A model generated the notes under the pieces. That model made no database searches, had not been told where the DNA came from, and saw nothing but the letters and a program-made list of their open reading frames with translations. Positions 32,393 through 39,189 of a stretch of 64,000 bases of DNA are shown piece by piece. The stretch's first letter is position 1; the number at the start of each line of letters is the position of its first letter. A program made the translations under genes and the position numbers. Location: positions 13,552-77,551 of the forward strand of contig JBCBYV010000023.1 in NCBI GenBank assembly GCA_039815685.1, in the 5' to 3' direction. Source of the DNA: Thermohalobaculum sp039815685. GTDB taxonomy: Bacteria > Pseudomonadota > Alphaproteobacteria > Rhodobacterales > Rhodobacteraceae.

Positions 32393-33041
32393 GTTCGCCC
32401 TCGCAGCGCTGGTCTCTGCCGGCCTCGCGGCCCCTGCGCTGGCGGATGGCTATGGCCTCGGCCGCGAGGCGCTGCCCGAAGAGGTGGCGGCCTGGGACAT
32501 CGATGTGCGTCCCGACGGGCAGGGGCTGCCGGAAGGCTCCGGCGACGTGCTGACGGGCGAAGAGATATTCGCGGAGCAATGCGCCTATTGCCACGGCGAT
32601 TTCGGCGAGGGCGTCGACCGCTGGCCTGTCCTTTCTGGCGGGCACGACACGCTGGCCGACGACCGGCCGGTCAAGACCATCGGCAGCTACTGGCCGTATC
32701 TCTCCACGGTCTACGACTACATCAATCGCGCCATGCCGTTCGGCTATGCGCAGTCGCTGCAGCCGGACGATGTCTACGCGATCACGGCGTATCTTCTCTA
32801 CATGAACGATGTGGTCGACGATGACGAGTTCGTGCTGAGCCGGGAGAACTTCACCGAGGTCCGGCTCCCTAACGAGCAGAACTTCTTTGCGGATCCGCGT
32901 CCCGACATCCCCAACGTGGCCGATACGGCGCCGTGCATGACCAATTGCAAGGAGAGCGCCGAGATCACTATGAGGGCCCGCATTCTCGACGTGACGCCGG
33001 AGGCTGACGACGACGCGACGGCGGGCATCAGTGTCGAGTAG
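32376..33041 (+). CDS. soxD: Short monoheme SoxD (cytochrome subunit of sulfur dehydrogenase)
   Basis: A 221-residue exported cytochrome c that takes electrons from SoxC. After a signal peptide (cut near APALA) come the SoxD opening DGYGLGREALPEEVAAWDID and one heme site CAYCHGDFGEGV. TIGSYWPYLSTVYDYINRAMPFGYAQSL is strongly SoxD-like. As I recall it, Paracoccus SoxD is nearly 400 residues with a second, mitochondrial-type heme domain. Here the protein ends soon after the PCMTNCKE motif. The following gene begins with a cytochrome domain of that missing kind. It overlaps both neighbours, so all three are coupled. Start at 32376; GTG 32364 is an alternative. Confidence 0.92.
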   Translation: MSRFPKFALAALVSAGLAAPALADGYGLGREALPEEVAAWDIDVRPDGQGLPEGSGDVLTGEEIFAEQCAYCHGDFGEGVDRWPVLSGGHDTLADDRPVKTIGSYWPYLSTVYDYINRAMPFGYAQSLQPDDVYAITAYLLYMNDVVDDDEFVLSRENFTEVRLPNEQNFFADPRPDIPNVADTAPCMTNCKESAEITMRARILDVTPEADDDATAGISVE

Positions 33042-33750
33042 GCGCTACTCCACCACCGGCCTGACCCGGTGCCTTCTGGGCGGCGCGCTTGCCGCCCTTC
33101 TCTTCGTTCCCGCGAGCGCCGGCGATGCGGAACGCGGCGCTAAGATCTATCGCAAGTGCCAGTCATGCCACATGGTCGGTGAGAAGGCGCGCAACCGCGT
33201 AGGCCCGCATCTCAACGAGCTCTTCGGGCGCAAGGCGGCGGGGGTCGAGGGCTATCGCTACTCGGACGACATGCAGCGGGCCGGTGCAGATGGTCTGATC
33301 TGGAGCGCCGATAAGCTGCATGTCTACATCGAAAACCCAAGCAGCCTCGTCACCGGAACTCGCATGGCCTTTCGCGGCATCGCCGACCGCGAGGAGCGCG
33401 ACGATTTGATTGCCTATCTCCGTCTCTTCTCCGCCTCACCGCGCGACATTCCGGAGGCGGCTCCCACGGCGCCAGTACGCGATCCGGACGTGGATCCGAC
33501 GATCCTCGCGATCGAGGGCGACCGGGACTATGGCGAGTATCTCTCGGGCGAATGCGTCACCTGCCATCAGGCGTCTGGCGCGGATGAGGGCATCCCGTCG
33601 ATCACCGGTTGGCCGCAGCGCGACTTCGTGACCGCACTACACGCCTACAAGAACAAGCACCGACCGCATCCCGTGATGCAGCTCGTCGCGATAAACCTGT
33701 CCGACGAGGAGATCGCGGCGCTCGCCGCATTCTTCGAAGGCGTCGACTAA
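33031..33750 (+). CDS. soxE: Diheme cytochrome c SoxE-like
   Basis: A 239-residue exported protein with two c-type heme domains. The first (about 30-130) is mitochondrial-cytochrome-c-like: CQSCHMVGEKARNRVGPHL and GTRMAFRG with the axial methionine. The second (about 150-239) resembles the small flavocytochrome c subunit: GEYLSGECVTCHQASGADEG, AYKNKHRPHPVMQL, LSDEEIAALAAFF. It starts with GTG at 33031 inside soxD. The order soxD-soxE-soxF supports SoxE, an electron partner of the SoxF flavoprotein. The first domain might also take the place of the heme domain absent from the short SoxD. Confidence 0.88.
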   Translation: MSSRRYSTTGLTRCLLGGALAALLFVPASAGDAERGAKIYRKCQSCHMVGEKARNRVGPHLNELFGRKAAGVEGYRYSDDMQRAGADGLIWSADKLHVYIENPSSLVTGTRMAFRGIADREERDDLIAYLRLFSASPRDIPEAAPTAPVRDPDVDPTILAIEGDRDYGEYLSGECVTCHQASGADEGIPSITGWPQRDFVTALHAYKNKHRPHPVMQLVAINLSDEEIAALAAFFEGVD

Positions 33751-33780
33751 AGGCGCCGTCAAATCTGGGAGGAACCGACA

Positions 33781-35043
33781 ATGAAGATGAACCGACGCCA
33801 GACGCTCACTGCAACGCTTGCCGGGGCGACCGCACTCGCCGCGCCGGCGGTCGTCGGCGCCGCTCGGCCCCGCGCCGTGGTGATCGGCGGGGGCGCGGGT
33901 GGCGCCACGGCGGCCCGCTACATCGCGAAGGACTCGAAGGGCGAGATCGACGTCGCCCTGATCGAGCCGAGCCGCACCTACTACACCTGCTTCTTCTCCA
34001 ACCTCTATATCGGCGGCTTCCGCAGCCTCGAGAGCATCGCCCATTCTTACGGCACGCTGGCGGCCGGCGGCGTGAACGTGGTGCATGACTGGGCGACCGG
34101 GATCGACCGCGACGCGAAGACCGTGGCGCTCGCAGGCGGGGGGTCGGTCGGCTACGACAACCTCGTCGTCGCACCTGGCATCGACTTCAAGGAGGGCAGC
34201 ATCCCGGGCTGGGATCTCTCGGCCCAGAACGCGATGCCCCACGCCTGGAAAGGCGGCAGCCAGACCGAGCTTCTGAAGGCGCAGATCGAGAGCATGCCCG
34301 AGGGTGGCGTCTATGCGATGGTCGCGCCGCCGAACCCCTATCGCTGCCCGCCGGGGCCCTATGAGCGCGTCTCGATGGTCGCGCATCAGCTGAAGGCGAA
34401 GAACCCGACGGCCAAGATCCTAATCTTCGATCCGAAGCCCAAATTCTCGAAGATGGCGCTCTTCCAGGAAGGCTGGGAGCGGCACTATCCGGGCATGATC
34501 GAGTGGCTGGATGCGGACTTCACCGGACCGCTCGAGGAAGTGCGCCCCGACGCCATGGAGATCGTCGCGGGTGGCGAGGTGACCAAGGTCGATGTCTGTA
34601 ACGCGATCCCTGCGCAGAAGGCAGGCACCATCGCAGAGAAGGCGGGCCTCACGAACGACAGCGGCTTCTGCCCGATCGTGCCCGCCTCGATGCGGAGCCA
34701 GGTCGATGAGAACGTCTATGTCCTCGGCGACGCGACCATCGCGGGCGACATGCCGAAATCGGGCTTCTCGGCCAACAGCCAGGCCAAGGTAGCGGCGATG
34801 AACCTTCGCGCAGCACTCACGGGAAGCAAGGCCTTCCCCGCGAAGTACTCCAACACCTGCTGGTCGCTGATCGACACGGAGGACGGGGTCAAGGTCGGCG
34901 CGCGCTACGAGGCGACGGACGAGAAGATCGCCAAGACCGATGGCTTCATCAGCCAGACCGGCGAGGACAGCGCCATGCGCAAGCAGACCTATGAGGAAAG
35001 CCTCGGTTGGTATGCTGGCATCACCGCCGACATGTTCGGCTGA
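33781..35043 (+). CDS. soxF: Flavocytochrome c sulfide dehydrogenase-type flavoprotein SoxF
   Basis: A 420-residue FAD protein with a Tat-like signal (MNRRQTLTATLAGATALA). The FAD-binding RAVVIGGGAGGATAARYI is at 31-48. C70 in TYYTCFFSN corresponds to the cysteine that binds FAD covalently in flavocytochrome c, and C190 (PYRCPPGP) and C361 (NTCWSL) to its redox disulfide. In Paracoccus SoxF speeds up sulfur oxidation and has sulfide dehydrogenase activity. CTGGGAGGAA precedes the ATG. It follows soxE by 30 bases. Confidence 0.95.
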   Translation: MKMNRRQTLTATLAGATALAAPAVVGAARPRAVVIGGGAGGATAARYIAKDSKGEIDVALIEPSRTYYTCFFSNLYIGGFRSLESIAHSYGTLAAGGVNVVHDWATGIDRDAKTVALAGGGSVGYDNLVVAPGIDFKEGSIPGWDLSAQNAMPHAWKGGSQTELLKAQIESMPEGGVYAMVAPPNPYRCPPGPYERVSMVAHQLKAKNPTAKILIFDPKPKFSKMALFQEGWERHYPGMIEWLDADFTGPLEEVRPDAMEIVAGGEVTKVDVCNAIPAQKAGTIAEKAGLTNDSGFCPIVPASMRSQVDENVYVLGDATIAGDMPKSGFSANSQAKVAAMNLRAALTGSKAFPAKYSNTCWSLIDTEDGVKVGARYEATDEKIAKTDGFISQTGEDSAMRKQTYEESLGWYAGITADMFG

Positions 35044-35058
35044 AGGCAAGAGCGCGCC

Positions 35059-35511
35059 ATGAGAACCGCATCCGTTGCGCTGATTGCCCTCGGCCTGATG
35101 GCGCGTGCTGCGGGTGCTGGGGATGGCGCGCTCACCGTCTACGAGGCCGATGGCGATTTCGATGACGCTACCTTCTCCGTCGAGAGCGCCATCACCGACC
35201 GTGGGCTTGTGATCGACTTCGTCAGCCATGTTGGCGACATGCTGACCCGGACGGGGAGCGATGTCGGCTCGCAGGCTGCGATCTTCGAGAAGGCCGACAT
35301 CTTCCTCTTCTGCTCGGCCGTCGTGTCACGCCAGGTGATGGAAGCGAATCCGGACAATATCGTCCACTGCCCCTATGGCGTCTTCGTGCGGCAGTTTCCC
35401 GGTTCGGACGGGCGGGTCGAGATAGGCTTTCGCAACATGCCGGAAGGGGAGATGGCGGTCGTGCAGGCGCTGCTCGATGAGATCGCGCGTGAGGCTGCCG
35501 GCCTCGACTAA
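35059..35511 (+). CDS. Exported DUF302 protein
   Basis: A 150-residue protein with a short signal peptide (MRTASVALIALGLMARAAGA). The DUF302 signature is the FEKADIFLFCSAVVSRQVME stretch followed by NPDNIVHCPYGVFVRQFP; two cysteines fall in it. DUF302 proteins are small alpha-beta proteins often found beside sulfur-oxidation and heme genes, with unknown activity. It lies 15 bases after soxF, so it is probably the last gene of the sox operon and takes the place where Paracoccus has soxG and soxH, which are absent here. Confidence 0.85.
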   Translation: MRTASVALIALGLMARAAGAGDGALTVYEADGDFDDATFSVESAITDRGLVIDFVSHVGDMLTRTGSDVGSQAAIFEKADIFLFCSAVVSRQVMEANPDNIVHCPYGVFVRQFPGSDGRVEIGFRNMPEGEMAVVQALLDEIAREAAGLD

Positions 35512-35542
35512 GGCACCTCATGACCTGCGTCTGTCGTGCCTT
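35510..35542 (+). terminator. Candidate terminator of the sox operon
   Basis: AAGGCAC (35510-35516) pairs with GTGCCTT (35536-35542) around a 19-base loop, beginning at the DUF302 stop codon. The stem is short and the tail is not T-rich. Confidence 0.3.
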
Positions 35543-35804
35543 GGCATGCTGTCTCTCAGATCCGGATAGCGGCGCTAGGCGGCGATGCCGATGGCCGATG
35601 GGCGGAGCGATCGTCCTTTGCGCGTTTCCCGCTGATCGTATGAGTTGATCGCGACCGGCATACCCTTACGATCCGAGGTCCCGGGTGGGCGCGGTGCGAA
35701 GTTCTGCAAGAAATGCGCGGGGCGCCGCACTTCGGCTCGGTTGGACCCAGACGAGGAAGCAACAGCATCTCGTTTGGGGGGAGCAGCGCCAGGAGTGAAG
35801 GGTT
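35543..35804. other. Non-coding gap before the globin gene
   Basis: I see no gene or clear regulatory site in this stretch. A CGGATAG half-site at 35563-35569 resembles half of the exopolysaccharide palindrome but lacks the other half. Confidence 0.4.
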
Positions 35805-36242
35805 ATGGCCCTTTCGGCCGAGCAGATCGCGACGATCCGGGCGACATGGGCGAAGACCGCACCTGTCGCGGCTATGGCGTCGCGACTCTTCTATGGGCGC
35901 CTCTTTCGCCTGGCACCGCATACGCGCGGGCTCTTCCGCGGTGATCTTGAGGCGCAGGGCCGAAAGCTGACGGCGACACTCGGCTTCGTCGTCGACCATC
36001 TGGACCAGCCGGAGACGCTGGCACCGGCGGCCCGCGCCCTGGCCGTCCGGCATATAGATTACGGTGTCACGGCCGATCAGTACGCCCCTGTGGGTGAAGC
36101 CTTGATCTGGACGTTCAATGAGCTATTGGGCCCCGCCTTCGGCGAGAAGGAGAACGCGGCCTGGCTCGCAGCCTACGCAGCACTTTCCACGATGATGATC
36201 GATGCCGCCTATAGAGACGCTCCCGGTGACGCCGCCGTATAG
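35805..36242 (+). CDS. Single-domain globin
   Basis: A 145-residue globin of the flavohemoglobin-like (M/FHb) family without a reductase domain. The CD-region signature MASRLFYGRLFRLAPHTRGLF (24-44) and the proximal histidine H83 in AVRHIDYGV are clear; ALIWTFNELLG is the G-helix region. Such globins bind O2 or NO and serve in NO detoxification or redox sensing. AGGAG lies eleven bases upstream of the ATG. It stands between the sox cluster and the convergent exopolysaccharide genes with no obvious operon partner. Confidence 0.9.
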   Translation: MALSAEQIATIRATWAKTAPVAAMASRLFYGRLFRLAPHTRGLFRGDLEAQGRKLTATLGFVVDHLDQPETLAPAARALAVRHIDYGVTADQYAPVGEALIWTFNELLGPAFGEKENAAWLAAYAALSTMMIDAAYRDAPGDAAV

Positions 36243-36349
36243 CGACCTCGGCCGTCCAGGGTATCCTCGTCAGACCAAGGATCGGCAGACAGCTTGGTGC
36301 CCGCGCGATCTGGTTGCATGGTCTGACCGAAAAAGGCGGCTCGCCCCAG

Positions 36350-37699
36350 TCAGTAGGCCCCACGTCCTGTCAGGACTGCACGGAAGGTCAGAGCGATCAG
36401 GATCAGATCCAGCAAGGGCGAGCGTGTCTCGGCATAGGCGATGTCCATGTCGACCATCTTCTCGAAGGAGATGTCCGCCCGGCCGGAGACCTGCCAGAGG
36501 CCGGTGATCCCGGGACGAACGGTGAGGCGGCGATGGGCCCGGGCGGAGTAGGCGTCTACCTCCTCAGGAAGTGCCGGCCGCGGGCCGACGATGGCCATCT
36601 CTCCGCGTATGACGTTGAAGATCTGGGGCAACTCGTCGAGCGATCCTCGCCGTAGCAGCCGGCCAATTCTGGTAATGCGTGGGTCCTCCTTTGACTTGAA
36701 GCAGATGCCATGGCGGTCGCTCTTCGCCTCGAGCACTGCGCGCCGCTTGGCAGCGTCGCGGTACATCGATCGGAACTTGTAGATCCGGAAGGGCTTCCCG
36801 TTGCGGCCGATACGGGTCTGCGAGAACAAGACCGGCCCCGGGCTTTCGGCTTTGATCGCCGCACTGATCAGCAGAAAGAAGGGTGCTAGTACGAGTAGCG
36901 CCGTGCCGGCGACGGCGAGATCGATCCCGCGCTTGGCGGCTGCGGCAGCGTCGAAGCGAGCGAGGTGCCATAGGGCCGCGTGTTTCGCGGCGCGGACGAC
37001 AAAGAGCGGGTTGCCGAGCACATAGCGCAGAAAGAGGCGCCGCGGCTCGAGCATCAGGCGCCAGACCCACTCGCATCCCGCGCGCCGCCAGGCGAGGGGC
37101 GCGCGCGAGACCCGGCCCGACCAAAAGTCGAACTGCGCGCCGACACCCATCGCGAGCCGCGGGGCAAGTCGTGCGCGATGTTTCGCAATCCAGACATCCT
37201 GACGGGGCACGCCGAGGGCGACGAGGAGGATGTCCGCGCCTGAGCGGTTGATCCGCTCGATGACGTCATCTTCCTCCTTCGCACCGAAGTAGCCGTCGGC
37301 AGTTCCGGCGACGCGAAGGCCAGGCGCAAGGGCGGCGGCCTTCTCCGCCGCAGCCTCCGCCACGCCTGGGCGCGAACCAAGGAAGTAGATCGAGAGCCCG
37401 CGTTCGGCCGCGGCATGGCAGAGCGGCCGGAAGAGATCCGTGCCGTTCAGGTTCTCGCGAAAGCGCCGACCGGTCATCTTCGCGGCAAGCTGCAGCCCTG
37501 ATCCATCGGGCAGGAGCACCTCAGCGGTCGTCAGTGCTGACGCGTATTCCTCGTCGCGCGCGGCCGCGTTGATCGTGTGGGCGTTCACGAAGGCAGCGCT
37601 GATCCGGCGCGGCGCGTCGAGAAGTGCGGAAAGTGCGGGCTTGGTCTCGGCATCCAGGATGTCGATGCCGAAAAGATCAAGTTTGGCAGTCATTTGCAT
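36350..37699 (-). CDS. WecG/TagA glycosyltransferase fused to undecaprenyl-phosphate sugar transferase
   Basis: A 449-residue fusion. Residues 1-230 are a WecG/TagA/CpsF (GT26) domain, with AFVNAHTINAAARDEEYA, the GVPRQDVWIAKHR motif and GAQFDFWSG. Residues about 250-449 are a polyprenyl-phosphate sugar-1-phosphate transferase with one membrane helix, KFRSMYRDA, DELPQIFNVIRGEMAIVGPR and GLWQVSGR. The C-terminal domain would start the lipid-linked repeat unit and the N-terminal one would add the second sugar, so one protein performs two consecutive steps. GAGGGA precedes the ATG at 37699. A 7-2-7 palindrome lies 168 bases upstream, shared with the divergent FIST gene. Confidence 0.93.
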   Translation of the reverse strand: MQMTAKLDLFGIDILDAETKPALSALLDAPRRISAAFVNAHTINAAARDEEYASALTTAEVLLPDGSGLQLAAKMTGRRFRENLNGTDLFRPLCHAAAERGLSIYFLGSRPGVAEAAAEKAAALAPGLRVAGTADGYFGAKEEDDVIERINRSGADILLVALGVPRQDVWIAKHRARLAPRLAMGVGAQFDFWSGRVSRAPLAWRRAGCEWVWRLMLEPRRLFLRYVLGNPLFVVRAAKHAALWHLARFDAAAAAKRGIDLAVAGTALLVLAPFFLLISAAIKAESPGPVLFSQTRIGRNGKPFRIYKFRSMYRDAAKRRAVLEAKSDRHGICFKSKEDPRITRIGRLLRRGSLDELPQIFNVIRGEMAIVGPRPALPEEVDAYSARAHRRLTVRPGITGLWQVSGRADISFEKMVDMDIAYAETRSPLLDLILIALTFRAVLTGRGAY

Positions 37700-37866
37700 G
37701 GGTCATCCCTCAGATCGATTGCGCTGGAGCGACCCTGTGCCCGAGGGCTGCCCGCTCTCAATCGTGCGTCGGGAGAGTGCGCAGGTGCGCATGGTGCCGG
37801 GGGTTATCCAGGCGGGCACAGCGGGTTGCCGACTGGCATCCGGGAAGGCGCCGAGGCGCCCGGCAC

Positions 37867-37882
37867 CTATCCTTTCGTATAG
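37867..37882. promoter_or_regulatory. Exopolysaccharide-region palindrome, site 1
   Basis: CTATCCT-TT-CGTATAG, two 7-base arms around a 2-base centre. It lies in the gap between the leftward TagA-sugar transferase fusion and the rightward FIST gene, 75 bases before the latter. Sites 2 and 3 have the same form. Confidence 0.6.
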
Positions 37883-37956
37883 CCCAACTCGCCCTTCGCT
37901 TCGGGGACCCGATGCTCCGCCCGTGCTATTCGCGCGTCACAGCGATGGAGGGTTCA

Positions 37957-39150
37957 ATGCACACCCTGGTTCGAGCGATTGACACACTCGATACGGTGAG
38001 CGCCATTCGCGATCTCACCGATGCCCTGGCGGCGGAGAGAGCCGCCCCGCCGCACTTCCTCGCCATCTACACGAGCACGGCACACAACGCGGACGCACTG
38101 CGCGAGCACGTCGCCGCCACAGGTGCCGGGGCGATCCATGGTGGTACGTCCTGCCTTGGCGTCATGGCTGGTGGGCGGATGTGCTCGGACGACGGTAGAG
38201 GCATGGGGCTATTCGCGCTCTGGGACGACGACGGTGCTTACGGCACAGGCATTGCCCCGATCGGCGATAATCCGCGCGGAGCTGCCAGTCTCGCGGTTAC
38301 GCGGGCGCTGGAGGCTGCGGGCCGAGTGGGGGAGGCGCCGGACCTCGTCTGGCTGACCGCGGCGCCCGGCACGGAGGAAAGCCTGATCGCCGGGATCGAG
38401 GATGTCGTCGGTTCCAACGCACCCATCGTCGGCGGCAGCGCTGCGGACAACGATCTTAGCGGTGCCTGGCAGGTCTTCGACGGTGAGATGACACTCGGCG
38501 CCGGTGTTGCCGTCTCGGTCCTTTTTCCCTCCAGCCGGGTCTCGACGGCCTATCAAAGCGGCTATGCGCCGACGGAGACCGCGGGAAGGGTGACCGGCGT
38601 CGAGAGACGCTGCGTGCGCGAGATCGACGGGAGGCCTGCGATGGAGGTCTATAGCGGTTGGACGAAGGGCGCGGTCGCGCCCGACGCCTCGGCGGGGCCC
38701 GAGATGATCCTCTCCGCGAGCACGTTCCATCCGCTCGGCCGTCACGTGGGTGAGATTGCGGATGTGCCCTTCTACCTCCTCACCCATCCCGCCGCCGCCA
38801 ACCCCGACGGCTCGATCGAGCTCTTCGCGGATGTCGAGGAGGGTGAGGAACTGACGCTGATGAGCGGATCTGCGGACAGCCTTGTCAGTCGGGCCGGTCG
38901 GGTCGCGAGCCTCTCCGCCAAGCGCGGTGGACTGGTTGCGTCCGACATCGCCGGTGCTCTCGTGATCTTCTGTGGGGGCTGCATGCTCGCGGTGCGGGAC
39001 CGGATGGATGAGGTGGCGTCTGAGGTCGACCGCGCGCTGGGCGGCGCCCCCTCGCTCGGCATCTTCACCTTTGGCGAACAGGGTGCGGTCCTGGGCGAAA
39101 GCAACCGGCACGGTAACCTGATGATTTCCTGCGTAACCTTCGCGCGGTAG
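37957..39150 (+). CDS. FIST N/C-domain sensory protein
   Basis: A 397-residue cytoplasmic FIST protein. FIST is a ligand-binding sensory domain, proposed to bind small molecules such as amino acids and usually encoded with signalling genes. The FIST_N part (about 1-210) shows FLAIYTSTAHNADALREHV, IHGGTSCLGVMAGG and APIVGGSAADND, and FIST_C (about 215-390) has MEVYSGWTKG, ALVIFCGGCMLAVRDRMDE and GIFTFGEQG. GGAGGG precedes the ATG at 37957. It is the first gene of an operon with the LOV kinase (39 bases on) and the response regulator, so it probably modulates that pathway. Confidence 0.92.
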   Translation: MHTLVRAIDTLDTVSAIRDLTDALAAERAAPPHFLAIYTSTAHNADALREHVAATGAGAIHGGTSCLGVMAGGRMCSDDGRGMGLFALWDDDGAYGTGIAPIGDNPRGAASLAVTRALEAAGRVGEAPDLVWLTAAPGTEESLIAGIEDVVGSNAPIVGGSAADNDLSGAWQVFDGEMTLGAGVAVSVLFPSSRVSTAYQSGYAPTETAGRVTGVERRCVREIDGRPAMEVYSGWTKGAVAPDASAGPEMILSASTFHPLGRHVGEIADVPFYLLTHPAAANPDGSIELFADVEEGEELTLMSGSADSLVSRAGRVASLSAKRGGLVASDIAGALVIFCGGCMLAVRDRMDEVASEVDRALGGAPSLGIFTFGEQGAVLGESNRHGNLMISCVTFAR

Positions 39151-39189
39151 GCTCGGCGGCCCAGGCCGCTGCGCGCGTGACATGAGACG

